From Treponema sp. (lineage in GTDB: Bacteria > Spirochaetota > Spirochaetia > Treponematales > Treponemataceae): a stretch of DNA of 14,610 bases. Location of the stretch: NCBI GenBank assembly GCA_016282455.1, contig JAEEKM010000348.1, positions 1-14,610 on the forward strand. Reading direction: 5' to 3'. Below the pieces are notes generated by a model that ran no database searches, was not told the origin of the DNA, and saw nothing but the letters and a program-made list of their open reading frames with translations. Made by a program: the position numbers and the translations under genes. Of this stretch, positions 1 through 7,229 are shown piece after piece (position 1 is the first letter of the stretch; the number at the start of each line of letters is the position of its first letter).

Positions 1-511
1 TGGCAAAACAGTACATGCTCTGGAAACTAACCACAATTCCTTTCAAAAAAAGAATCTGGAACCAGTGGTTCAGCAAAAAGACCAGCATGGCAATAAGGAT
101 CAGGAACTGTCACATAAGGGGGATTTCTGCCTGATTCAAAGAGTCGTAGGCTTCTGCAGCAGTAAAGCCCATCTGGAAAGCAAAGAACTGTCCTGCGGTA
201 CTGAAGGCTGCAAAAATTATCTGAATGTAAAAACCGATTATTATGCCGATTAAAGCTTCGCCTAAAAGAAGGAGAACATACACAAGGTTAAACTCACCGT
301 TCACGGTAATAAAGGAAGCGTAGGCAGCATAGGTACCTGTGGCAAGGGAAACCTGGGGGTAGATAAGGTATGCCATGAAAAAACCCAGTGCAACTTTTGC
401 CATGAACCTTATGGTCTGGGTAGAAAAAAGAGGAAGTGTCAGAATTAATGCCATCACCCTTGCATAGACCAGCAGAAAAACCGGAGCACGGGCTACAAGC
501 TGTTCAAGCAT
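1..511 (-). pseudogene. fliR: Flagellar export-gate protein FliR, partial at window edge and interrupted by an in-frame TGA
   Basis: FliR is a membrane subunit of the flagellar type III export gate, working with FliP and FliQ. The N-terminal 133 residues are clearly FliR: several hydrophobic segments, and the family-typical stretch FAFQMGFTAAEAYDSL near residues 111-126. At 110-112 the frame meets TGA just after AEIPLM. Read through, the same frame stays open for 36 more codons to the window edge (QFLILIAMLVFLLNHWFQ and on), which is what FliR should contain. FliR homologues usually have Gly at this point (PxMGQ), so one GGA to TGA change would explain the break. FliR is normally about 260 residues and the rest lies outside the window. 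TGA is an ordinary stop elsewhere here (fliM, deacetylase). Whether this is a true nonsense mutation, an assembly error or readthrough is open. The start at 511 lies 26 nt after fliQ, with AAGGAG upstream. Confidence 0.8.
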
Positions 512-537
512 TCCTTACAAAACTCCTTTGCCTAAAG

Positions 538-810
538 TTACATTTTTGAAATCTGCTCAAAAAGTCTTGTGGTAAAAGTTCCCATTGAAGTAAACATCCA
601 GCCGCCCAAAAGAGCAAGCACTAAAAAGATAGTAAAAAGTTTAGGAAGAAAAGTGAGCGTCTGTTCCTGAATAGAGGTTGTTGCCTGAAAAATTGCTATA
701 ATAAGACCTATGATAAGGGCCGCTCCAAGTACAGGGGCAGTAAGTTTAAAAACCTGCCAGATTCCCTGCTGAAGAATTGTTACGAGTGAAGTTAAATCCA
801 TTCCTTTCAT
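538..810 (-). CDS. fliQ: Flagellar export-gate protein FliQ
   Basis: This 90-residue inner-membrane protein assembles with FliP and FliR into the core of the flagellar protein export channel. The length is the family norm. Two hydrophobic segments (about residues 17-40 and 52-73) flank the conserved polar loop ATTSIQEQTLTFLPK, a FliQ hallmark. The ATG at 810 is preferred because GGGAGG lies 7 nt upstream; an internal ATG at 801 (MDLTS) is possible and also has AAAGGA before it. The gene begins 13 nt after the fliP stop, so it is translated from the same message. Confidence 0.97.
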   Translation of the reverse strand: MKGMDLTSLVTILQQGIWQVFKLTAPVLGAALIIGLIIAIFQATTSIQEQTLTFLPKLFTIFLVLALLGGWMFTSMGTFTTRLFEQISKM

Positions 811-823
811 TTACAAACCTCCC

Positions 824-1675
824 TTAAAATACTTTCATTACGCTCTGGAACAGCTGTCCTGTAAGAAGACCCCATCCGTCTACCAGAACAAAGAGCATGA
901 GTTTAAATGGCATTGAAATCTGAACCGGAGGAAGCATCATCATACCCATGCTCATGAGAATGCTTGCCACCACCATGTCTATGATAATAAAAGGTATGTA
1001 TAGCAGCACACCTATTTTAAAAGCCGCCGTCAGTTCATGAAGAATGTATGAGGGAATGAGGATGTAAGTGGGAACATCTGCCCAGGTGTTGGGGCGTTCA
1101 AGTCGGGCCATGTTCATAAAAGTTGCAACGTAGGAATTGTCATCACTAATCTGACTTATCATAAAAAGCCTGATTGGTGCCTCTGCCTGAGTGTAGGCCT
1201 GGTCTAAAGTAATTTCGTTGTCAGAAAGAGGACGGAAGGCATTGTTGTAAACTTGAGTAAGGGTCGGCCACATGCAGAAAAGAGTCATAAAAAGTGCAAT
1301 GCCGTTGAGCACTGCCGTAGGGGGAACCTGCTGTAGGGAAAGGGCTCTCTTAATAAAATCAAGCACGATTGAAAAGCGGAGAAAGCAGGTTACAAGAATA
1401 AGAAGACTTGGTGCAAGGGTAAGCAGGGTAAGAAGAACAAGCAGCTGTACGCTAAAGGCAACCTGCTGTCCGTTCTGTGGAGCCGTAACAGAAAAAGTTA
1501 TGTTTGGAAAATCAATGGTTCCGGGTCTGTTTCCCATTTCCGTGTTTCCTCTGGTTGAACCCTGGGGAAAATTAGATGCCTGGGCGGAAAGAGGAAGTGC
1601 CGCAAGTGAAAGAAGCAGCAGGAGTACAAGGGAGACTTTTGGAAGTTTGATTTTGACTTTTGAAAATAAACTCAT
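824..1675 (-). CDS. fliP: Flagellar export-gate protein FliP
   Basis: FliP is the main subunit of the flagellar type III export gate in the inner membrane. The 283-residue product has an N-terminal signal-type hydrophobic segment (about residues 13-32, ending near LSAQAS). After a short periplasmic stretch come the FliP transmembrane helices. Conserved family blocks are visible: LRFSIVLDFIKRAL (99-112), QQVPPTAVLNGIALFMT (115-131), and the C-terminal signature MMMLPPVQISMPFKLMLF (245-262). A cleaved signal peptide is usual for FliP. The start lies 3 nt after the fliO stop with GAGGAG upstream, which suggests coupled translation. Confidence 0.98.
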   Translation of the reverse strand: MSLFSKVKIKLPKVSLVLLLLLSLAALPLSAQASNFPQGSTRGNTEMGNRPGTIDFPNITFSVTAPQNGQQVAFSVQLLVLLTLLTLAPSLLILVTCFLRFSIVLDFIKRALSLQQVPPTAVLNGIALFMTLFCMWPTLTQVYNNAFRPLSDNEITLDQAYTQAEAPIRLFMISQISDDNSYVATFMNMARLERPNTWADVPTYILIPSYILHELTAAFKIGVLLYIPFIIIDMVVASILMSMGMMMLPPVQISMPFKLMLFVLVDGWGLLTGQLFQSVMKVF

Positions 1676-1678
1676 AGC

Positions 1679-2404
1679 CTACTCCTCTTTTTTTCCAAAA
1701 GTCTTGTTCTTTAAGGAGTCGAGTATCTGTTTGGTTGCGCCGTCGTAAACAGAAGTTTTCTTTTCACTTCCCTGACCTGCCTTTTTCTTTGGCATAAAAA
1801 GTTCAAGCACTTCTTCAAAAGATTTGGGGCGGTTTGTGTTGTCGGTTTTGTCTGCGTAAACGTTCATGTCGTTAATGAGTTCTTCGTCGGTAACTTCTGC
1901 AATCAGGTTTACGCTGTCATCACTTACACCCAGAATGTAGGCCTTGTTTATGAGGGTTACAATCTGAACGGATTTTCCCGGCGCAAGAGAAATGGCGGCA
2001 ACTTTACGCAGGAAGGGGTCAGAACTTACTTCAGGAGAGTCACTTTTCTTTTTTAAGTATTTGAAAAGAAAAACGATTACTGCAATTACAAAAGCAAGAA
2101 CAAGAAGCATGCGGAAAAAGATACCGGCCGTACGAAGGGCACCTCCTGACTGACTGGCAGCATTTGTTCCCGCTTCAAAGGGCATGAGACTTTCATCTGT
2201 CTGGTTAGAAAGATTTACGCTTGTGTTTTCTATGGAAGTTGAATCTGCGGCAGTTGTAGTTGGAGTTGCATTTGCACTTACATTGGCACTTGCACCTGCA
2301 CTTTCACCCGCACCTGCAGAAACAGGCTGTGCAAAAACCTTTACTGATAAAATAAAAATGAGGGCAAGGCACAAGGCACCTGTCCTGAGAAAAGTCTTTT
2401 TCAT
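1679..2404 (-). CDS. fliO: FliO-like flagellar biosynthesis protein (FliO/FliZ)
   Basis: FliO is a small membrane protein that helps assemble or stabilise the FliP ring. This 241-residue protein has a signal-peptide-like start (residues 4-25). It is followed by a low-complexity Ala/Ser/Thr periplasmic stretch to about residue 90, one transmembrane helix at about 94-116, then Lys-rich residues and a cytoplasmic domain with FLRKVAAISLAPGKSVQIVT and YILGVSDDSVNLIAEV. That domain pattern is typical of FliO. The frame can be extended to a TTG at 2416, but ATG at 2404 is the better start: a GGTGGG sequence lies just upstream and MKK begins a good signal peptide. Identity rests on this architecture and on its place between fliY and fliP. 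FliO is poorly conserved and longer here than in enterobacteria. Confidence 0.88.
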   Translation of the reverse strand: MKKTFLRTGALCLALIFILSVKVFAQPVSAGAGESAGASANVSANATPTTTAADSTSIENTSVNLSNQTDESLMPFEAGTNAASQSGGALRTAGIFFRMLLVLAFVIAVIVFLFKYLKKKSDSPEVSSDPFLRKVAAISLAPGKSVQIVTLINKAYILGVSDDSVNLIAEVTDEELINDMNVYADKTDNTNRPKSFEEVLELFMPKKKAGQGSEKKTSVYDGATKQILDSLKNKTFGKKEE

Positions 2405-2433
2405 AATCCCACCCAATTAAATAATAGTTACCG

Positions 2434-2463
2434 CCGGTCTTCCCTATCCCCAAGGAAAACCGG
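2434..2463 (-). other. Strong RNA hairpin between fliY and fliO
   Basis: On the minus strand CCGGTTTTCC pairs with GGAAGACCGG (one G-U wobble) around a loop of about 10 nt. It sits in the 74-nt gap between the fliY stop and the fliO start. No run of T follows it, so it does not look like a rho-independent terminator. It may mark an mRNA processing or stability boundary in the operon (inference). Confidence 0.55.
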
Positions 2464-2478
2464 AGTAATTTTCTAAAA

Positions 2479-3711
2479 CTAGATTGAAGCCGCCACGTGT
2501 TCAATGGCAGGAAGAATTTCGGTAACACGAACACCGAAGTTTTCGTCAATAACCACAACTTCTCCCTTTGCAATGGGCTTGTGGTTCACAAGAATGTCCA
2601 CAGGCTCACCTGCAAGTTTATCCAGCTCTATAATTGTTCCTTCGCCCATGCCAAGGATTTCTTTGATTGTTTTTTTGGTACGACCGAGTTCTACGGTCAT
2701 CTCCATGTTCACATCCATGATAAGGCTGATGTTGCCCTGCTCTCCGGCTCCACCCGCTGTCTGCAGGTTGGGGAAAGAAAGGGACTGAACGTTTGGAGGA
2801 GGCTGCATCATACCGCCCATCATACCACCCATCTGGCCCATGCCCATCTGCTGCATTGGCATTCCCATACCCATGCCGCCCATGTTCATACCGCCCATCT
2901 GCTGCATTCCACCGCCCATGTTCATGCCGCCCATCTGCTGCATTCCCATGCCGCCCATGTTCATTCCACCCATCTGGCCGCCCATTGGAGAAGCCATGGC
3001 TGGACTTGCAGGAGCAGCTCCCAGTGACTGAGCATTAAATCCACCTGCGGGAGCAGCAGGCTGTGAACCACCGCCCAAGGCAGTTACCATTCCCTCTGCA
3101 ACAGGAGAACTTACTGCTTCCCAGAGAGTAAAGGCTTCACCTGCAAGGGTAACGGGGTATGTAAAGAGGGCAAAAGTTCCCTGTGGCATACGAACCATTG
3201 CCTTTGGCTGATTAACTGCTTCGGGAGGGTTTGTAGCAAGACCGGGAAGTTTACCGCCGGAACTGAGTTCTGTAATTTCTGCACCTGAATGAGAAGCAAT
3301 CACTTCTGAAATAACAGAAAGGGCCATATCATCCAGAGAAGGATTTTCTTCCTTGTTGATGAGTGAAACAAGTTTTGTTGCAAACTCAGCAGAAAGAAGG
3401 AAAAGGTGATCGCCTGAAAGACCGGTTGAATAGTCTGCCATTACTGCAATGGGAACTTCCGGAATCTTTGCAAGAAGCTGGTCTCTGCCGCAAGCCTCAA
3501 CAGTTGGAGTTGCAACTTCCACACTGCTTTCTGTCATGCTGGCAATAACACCTGAAAGTTTATCCTTAATCTTCTCAGAAAAAGACTGCAGGGTTGGAAT
3601 ATCAAACGATGCAATGGGTGAAGAAGAAACGCTTCCTCCGCCAAGCCCGCCGATGTCAACACCGGAAAGCAGCGCGTCAATCTCTGCCTGTGAAATAGAT
3701 CCTTCGCTCAT
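2479..3711 (-). CDS. fliY: Flagellar switch protein FliY (FliN-type, CheC-like)
   Basis: FliY is a C-ring switch component that forms the base of the rotor with FliM. Of 410 residues, the N-terminus SQAEIDALLSG (7-17) matches the EIDALL peptide that binds phosphorylated CheY. A CheC/FliY-like domain spans about 35-210. A Met/Gly/Gln-rich linker occupies about 243-302. The FliN/SpoA domain is at about 326-402 (LIMDVNMEMTVELGRT, ILGMGEGTIIELDKLAGEPV, VVVIDENFGVRVTEI). The possible CheC phosphatase motif has S132 and E136, but Ala139 stands where the catalytic Asn is expected, so CheY-P phosphatase activity is doubtful. The start overlaps the fliM stop by 4 nt (ATGA), so translation is probably coupled. 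Confidence 0.96.
   Translation of the reverse strand: MSEGSISQAEIDALLSGVDIGGLGGGSVSSSPIASFDIPTLQSFSEKIKDKLSGVIASMTESSVEVATPTVEACGRDQLLAKIPEVPIAVMADYSTGLSGDHLFLLSAEFATKLVSLINKEENPSLDDMALSVISEVIASHSGAEITELSSGGKLPGLATNPPEAVNQPKAMVRMPQGTFALFTYPVTLAGEAFTLWEAVSSPVAEGMVTALGGGSQPAAPAGGFNAQSLGAAPASPAMASPMGGQMGGMNMGGMGMQQMGGMNMGGGMQQMGGMNMGGMGMGMPMQQMGMGQMGGMMGGMMQPPPNVQSLSFPNLQTAGGAGEQGNISLIMDVNMEMTVELGRTKKTIKEILGMGEGTIIELDKLAGEPVDILVNHKPIAKGEVVVIDENFGVRVTEILPAIEHVAASI
2806..2985 (-). repeat. Met/Gly/Gln-rich tandem repeat inside fliY
   Basis: Residues about 243-302 of FliY consist almost only of Met, Gly and Gln, built from variants of QQMGGMNMGGMGM repeated three or more times. At the DNA level the block ccgcccatctgctgcattcc and near copies recur. 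It separates the CheC-like domain from the SpoA domain and is probably a flexible linker. Such DNA can change length by slippage, and the plus strand shows spurious His-rich frames here. Confidence 0.85.
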
Positions 3712-4745
3712 ATAGACTCTTCTCCTTCCGCAGTCAGTTCCTCAAACTCTGCGTCTACTTTCTCTTCCATTTTGCCAATTATCTGAACTGCCATTTTTTT
3801 ACCTACGACACCAGGCTGGCAATAAAATTTCTTTCGTTCACCCACACGAAGTGTAAGGGGGTCTCCCACACGGATTGTATCAAGACGAACCACGTCTCCT
3901 GCCCTAAGGCCAAGTACATCCCGGATGGGAACATTTATAGTGCCTACTTCTGCAACAATCTCCATCTGCACGTCTGAAAGTTTTTCTTTAAGAGTGCCCA
4001 GATACTGGGTTGTTGAACTTCTGCGTACAGAACTGAACCAGAACTGGCTGGACAGTTTTGATACAATAGGCTCAATGGTGATGTAAGGAATACAGATGTT
4101 CATCATGCCTGCTTCATCACCGATTTTAATTTCCAGTGTAACAAGAATAACCATTTCGCTTGGAGGAACAATCTGTGCAAACTGAGGGTTTGTTTCAATC
4201 TGCTGCAGACGGGGACGAAGGTCAATTACCTGGGTCCAGGCTTCGCGCATATTTGCAAGAATACGCACGATAATTCCTTCCATAACGCTCTGTTCAATAT
4301 CCGTAAGGTCACGGCTCACTTTTCCACCGGTGTCACCAGAACCACCAAAGAGGCGGTCAATCATAATAAAGGTGATTTCCGGTGCAATTTCCAGAACTGC
4401 ATTACCCTTAAGGGGGTCCATGTTAATAACCGCCAGGGTTGTAGGAGTTGGAATAGAACGGATAAACTCTTCGTAAGTAAGCTGGTCTACAGAAGCCACG
4501 TGCACGTGAACAAGGGTACGCAGCTGTGCAGAAAGGCTTGTTGTGGTAAGACGGGCAAAGGTTTCGTGCATGTTGGAAACAGTACGAATCTGTTCCTTTG
4601 AGAATTTGTCCGGTCGGCGGAAGTCGTAAATCTTAATGCGTCGGGTGTCACTAACCGGCTTAAAGTCATCATCACCCCCTGCATCGCCTGAGGAGATTGC
4701 CTGGAGAAGCTGGTCAATTTCATCCTGTGACAGAACTTCATTCAT
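3708..4745 (-). CDS. fliM: Flagellar motor switch protein FliM
   Basis: FliM is the switch protein that binds phosphorylated CheY and links FliG to FliY/FliN in the C-ring. The 345-residue product has the N-terminal CheY-binding peptide LSQDEIDQLLQAI (5-17). The middle CheC-like domain carries the family motif DRLFGGSGDTGG (about 132-143), and the C-terminal SpoA domain follows (GTINVPIRDVLGLRAGDVVRL and on). Length and order are normal for FliM. It starts 39 nt after fliL with AAGGTGG upstream and ends in TGA overlapping the fliY ATG. Confidence 0.98.
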   Translation of the reverse strand: MNEVLSQDEIDQLLQAISSGDAGGDDDFKPVSDTRRIKIYDFRRPDKFSKEQIRTVSNMHETFARLTTTSLSAQLRTLVHVHVASVDQLTYEEFIRSIPTPTTLAVINMDPLKGNAVLEIAPEITFIMIDRLFGGSGDTGGKVSRDLTDIEQSVMEGIIVRILANMREAWTQVIDLRPRLQQIETNPQFAQIVPPSEMVILVTLEIKIGDEAGMMNICIPYITIEPIVSKLSSQFWFSSVRRSSTTQYLGTLKEKLSDVQMEIVAEVGTINVPIRDVLGLRAGDVVRLDTIRVGDPLTLRVGERKKFYCQPGVVGKKMAVQIIGKMEEKVDAEFEELTAEGEESI

Positions 4746-4784
4746 GTCGTGAACCCACCTTTATAAAACCTTTTACCACTCAGC

Positions 4785-5327
4785 CTATTGCTGAATAATA
4801 TCCTTTGACGTGAACATGACTGCCCTGATTCGGGAGTTACTTAAAATATCATCATTTATCTGATCACGTATCTGCTGCTTAAGCATTTCCTCGTTTTGAG
4901 GCCTTAACTCTTCAGTTGTTTTTTCAGAGAAGAAACGTCTTAAAAAGTCAATAATCTCAATACGGCGGGAAGTAATTTCCGTAGAAGCCTGCTTGTCATC
5001 TTTTCTGTAACCCAGGGCGATTGTAACGGAAACACTTGCGGGGTTTGCATCGCTTGTAAGGGTACGAATCTGGTCAAGAGAAGTGTACCAGTCATAGTCC
5101 TCGCGCTGAGAAGTAAACTCTTCGCTTACAGGAATGGAAGTCTGTCTTTTTCCGCTCTTGTTAAGGATGAGTGTGGTAATGACAACAATCGTTACGATAA
5201 GAATGATGGCTGCAACGCCAATGAGAATCCACTTAAGAAAACCTGCAAAAAGTCCGCCAATGCCACCTTTTTTTGGTGCACTTGCGCCGGAATCCTCCAT
5301 TCCCTCATCTTCCATATCGTCTGCCAT
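4785..5327 (-). CDS. fliL: Flagellar basal-body-associated protein FliL
   Basis: FliL is a single-pass inner-membrane protein that surrounds the stator units and supports motor torque. This 180-residue protein has a short acidic N-terminus (MADDMEDEGMED), one transmembrane helix (about residues 32-55), and a periplasmic domain with the typical FliL pattern: ASVSVTIALGYRKDD, then TSRRIEIIDFLRRFFSEKT, then LKQQIRDQINDDIL near the C-terminus. GGAGG lies about 5 nt before the ATG. It sits between motB and fliM, as in other treponemes. Confidence 0.95.
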   Translation of the reverse strand: MADDMEDEGMEDSGASAPKKGGIGGLFAGFLKWILIGVAAIILIVTIVVITTLILNKSGKRQTSIPVSEEFTSQREDYDWYTSLDQIRTLTSDANPASVSVTIALGYRKDDKQASTEITSRRIEIIDFLRRFFSEKTTEELRPQNEEMLKQQIRDQINDDILSNSRIRAVMFTSKDIIQQ

Positions 5328-5391
5328 ATTGTCCTCCAGAAAAAATCTTCTACATGATTATCGGAATTTCCGATTTTTAGTTTAGTATTTC

Positions 5392-6114
5392 CTAAAAATG
5401 CCCCTCGTCAAGGATTATCACGTCTACGCGACGGTTATAAGCCCTGCCTTCGGGAGTGTCATTGCTGAACTTGGGTCTTGTATCCGCATAGCCTGCAATG
5501 GAAAACTGCTGTTCGTTTACGCCAAAGTCACTCAGGTAATGAAGGACATTTGCCGCACGGGCCGCAGAAAGTTCCCAGTTGCTTTTAAACTCACTGCCTG
5601 CCGGAACAGGACGATTGTCTGTGTGGCCTTCTATTCTCCATCTTTTGTCGTGAACTTCAGGTTCTTCAAAAAAACGGGCAAGCCGCAGAAGAATGTCTCG
5701 TGTTTCACCAATGTTAAGTTCTGCTTTTCCTTCTTCAAAAAAGGCATCGCTTGCAAGAGAAATGACCACTCCCCTTTCGTCAGAGGTAATGGTAATTTTA
5801 TTTGTCTTTACAACAGGAGCAAAACTGCTTATTGCTTTTTTCATGGAAGGACCAAGCCTCTTACCCTTGTCCAGGGCAGGAAGTGAACTTACCACGTTAC
5901 CAAGAGTAGCAAGAGTTCCCGGACTCAGAGAAACCTGACCGCCTGTGTTGTTGTTAGAAATAGCAGCCTGAAGTGCAGCCATCTGAATGGCATCTGTTTC
6001 TGAGGGGTCATAAAGCATAACGAAGAAGCAGAGCATGAGGGTAATCATGTCTCCATACGTTCCTTGCCACGCGGTTGATGGTTTATCAGGTTCCTTCTTT
6101 TGTTTCTTTGCCAT
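5392..6114 (-). CDS. motB: Flagellar stator protein MotB
   Basis: MotB anchors the proton-driven stator to peptidoglycan and forms the ion channel with MotA. The 240-residue product begins with a basic cytoplasmic stretch. The single transmembrane helix (about 20-36) carries the essential proton-binding Asp22 in TYGDMITLMLCFFVML. The OmpA-like peptidoglycan-binding domain covers about 108-237, with EGHTDNRPV (162-170), NWELSAARAANV (179-190), AGYADTRP (207-214) and NRRVDVII (227-234). It starts 12 nt after the motA stop. A 64-nt gap with a small palindrome (ATCGGAA/TTCCGAT, 5360-5374) separates it from fliL. Confidence 0.98.
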   Translation of the reverse strand: MAKKQKKEPDKPSTAWQGTYGDMITLMLCFFVMLYDPSETDAIQMAALQAAISNNNTGGQVSLSPGTLATLGNVVSSLPALDKGKRLGPSMKKAISSFAPVVKTNKITITSDERGVVISLASDAFFEEGKAELNIGETRDILLRLARFFEEPEVHDKRWRIEGHTDNRPVPAGSEFKSNWELSAARAANVLHYLSDFGVNEQQFSIAGYADTRPKFSNDTPEGRAYNRRVDVIILDEGHF

Positions 6115-6126
6115 TAAAAACCTGCC

Positions 6127-6909
6127 TTAGTCTTTCAGAACGTCAGCTTCAATTGCCTTGCGGCTCTTTGGATCAAGATAAGTAAGAAGTTTCTGTGCCA
6201 GAACGCGGGGGTTATCACCGGCCTGAATGGAAAGAATACCTTCGAGCACCATTTCCCTGGAGTTCATTTCTGCACTGTTCTGGGCAAGAAGTTTTGTAGC
6301 AAGAGGACCGAAGAGCCAGTTTGCCATCATTGAACCGTAAAGGGTTGTAATCAAAGCCACAGCCATGTTTGGACCCAGAGAACTTTTGTCCTCCAGGTTC
6401 TGAAGCATACCAATCAAACCGATAACGGTACCCATCATTCCCCAACCAGGAGCATAACCTGCCCACTGGGTCATAACGCCAGCCCATTCCATGTGACGGG
6501 CTTCCATTTGTGCCATTTCGTTTTCAAGGATTGCGCGGATTGCAGTACCGTCAGAACCGTCCACCATAAGACGAAGTCCCTCTTTTAAGAAGGCATCATC
6601 AAGGTCGTCAAGTCCTTCTTCCAGTGCAAGGATTCCTTCACGGCGGGCTTTTTCTGAAAGGGACACCATGTTCTGAACGGCAGTTTTTTCTCCGTAATCA
6701 AACACTTTAAAACAGCGTCCCAGAATTCCCCAAATACCAAGGGCCTTGTTCATGGGAGAACTCACAAACAGTGCCATGTAAGAACCACCAATGGTAATGA
6801 TAACAGATGGAATATCAATGATGTTCATGATTGATGATCCTCCGGAAAACACACCGAGGAACACCATGGCGACACCGCCAACGAAGCCGATAATGGTTGC
6901 TATGTCCAT
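6127..6909 (-). CDS. motA: Flagellar stator protein MotA
   Basis: MotA forms the pentameric part of the stator that turns the rotor through contacts with FliG. The 260-residue product has the usual four transmembrane helices (about 3-21, 33-50, 148-168, 181-203). The cytoplasmic loop carries the charged residues used for torque in ARREGILALEEGL (R89/R90, E97/E98). The conserved Pro-containing segment YAPGWGMMGTVIGLIGML is at 152-169 (P154). GGGAGG lies 9 nt before the ATG. It follows flbD after 35 nt and precedes motB. Confidence 0.98.
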   Translation of the reverse strand: MDIATIIGFVGGVAMVFLGVFSGGSSIMNIIDIPSVIITIGGSYMALFVSSPMNKALGIWGILGRCFKVFDYGEKTAVQNMVSLSEKARREGILALEEGLDDLDDAFLKEGLRLMVDGSDGTAIRAILENEMAQMEARHMEWAGVMTQWAGYAPGWGMMGTVIGLIGMLQNLEDKSSLGPNMAVALITTLYGSMMANWLFGPLATKLLAQNSAEMNSREMVLEGILSIQAGDNPRVLAQKLLTYLDPKSRKAIEADVLKD

Positions 6910-6944
6910 TAAAAATATCCTCCCACGTCTATTTTTAACTTATC

Positions 6945-7142
6945 TTACAATTCTTGCGGATAGTTACCGATTCGTTTTCTGTACTCAACGATACGGTTAA
7001 TGATTTCGTCCGGGCTTTCGCTTACAACTACCTTTTTCCCCGAAAGGAGTGTGAGTGTTAAATCTGGATTCTGCTCCATATCTTCAATCTGATGGGGGTT
7101 TATCCAATACTTTTTGCCGTTCAGACGGGTCACTTCTATCAT
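6945..7142 (-). CDS. flbD: FlbD family flagellar protein (SwrD-like)
   Basis: This small (65-residue) FlbD-family protein begins MIEVTRLNGKKYWINPHQIE, the family signature, followed by TLLSGKKVVVSESPDEII. Homologues lie before motA in many flagellar operons; in Bacillus the related SwrD raises motor power. An in-frame ATG lies two codons upstream at 7148, but the family normally starts at MIEV. A promoter ends 8 nt before the ATG at 7142 and no Shine-Dalgarno sequence is visible, so a leaderless message starting at this ATG fits. It is the first gene of the flagellar operon as seen here. Confidence 0.93.
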   Translation of the reverse strand: MIEVTRLNGKKYWINPHQIEDMEQNPDLTLTLLSGKKVVVSESPDEIINRIVEYRKRIGNYPQEL

Positions 7143-7150
7143 ATTCATAT

Positions 7151-7179
7151 ATAATGTACGATTATGGAAATATCGTCAA
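7151..7179 (-). promoter_or_regulatory. Sigma-70-type promoter of the flagellar operon (before flbD)
   Basis: On the minus strand TTGACG (-35, 7174-7179), a 17-nt spacer and CATTAT (-10, 7151-7156) sit 8 nt before the flbD ATG at 7142. Transcription would start within about 3 nt of the ATG. The -10 box matches only 4 of 6 consensus positions, but the -35 box and spacing are good. The same layout recurs before pbp1A and the deacetylase. Confidence 0.65.
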
Positions 7180-7229
7180 GTTTTTTTAAGGATTTTTTTA
7201 CCGATTTTTGCTTTTTTGAAAAAAGTTTT

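Noticed and set aside
2497..3027. Long plus-strand His-rich frame opposite fliY
   Set aside because: It is the antisense shadow of the Met/Gly repeat; fliY is clearly the real gene there.
5360..5374. Palindrome ATCGGAA/TTCCGAT between motB and fliL, similar to CGGAATTCCG at 14563-14572
   Set aside because: The stem is short, no T run follows on the coding strand, and two loosely similar palindromes do not establish a shared operator.
7180..7215. Possible sigma-28 flagellar promoter (ATCGGTAA-like) before flbD
   Set aside because: It does not match GCCGATAA or a properly spaced TAAA box; the sigma-70-type promoter closer to flbD is better.
7180..7229. A/T-rich inverted repeat after the ParB-domain gene as a terminator
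   Set aside because: The stem is A/T only (CTTTTTT/AAAAAAG with about 1 nt loop), too weak to call; readthrough into flbD is possible.
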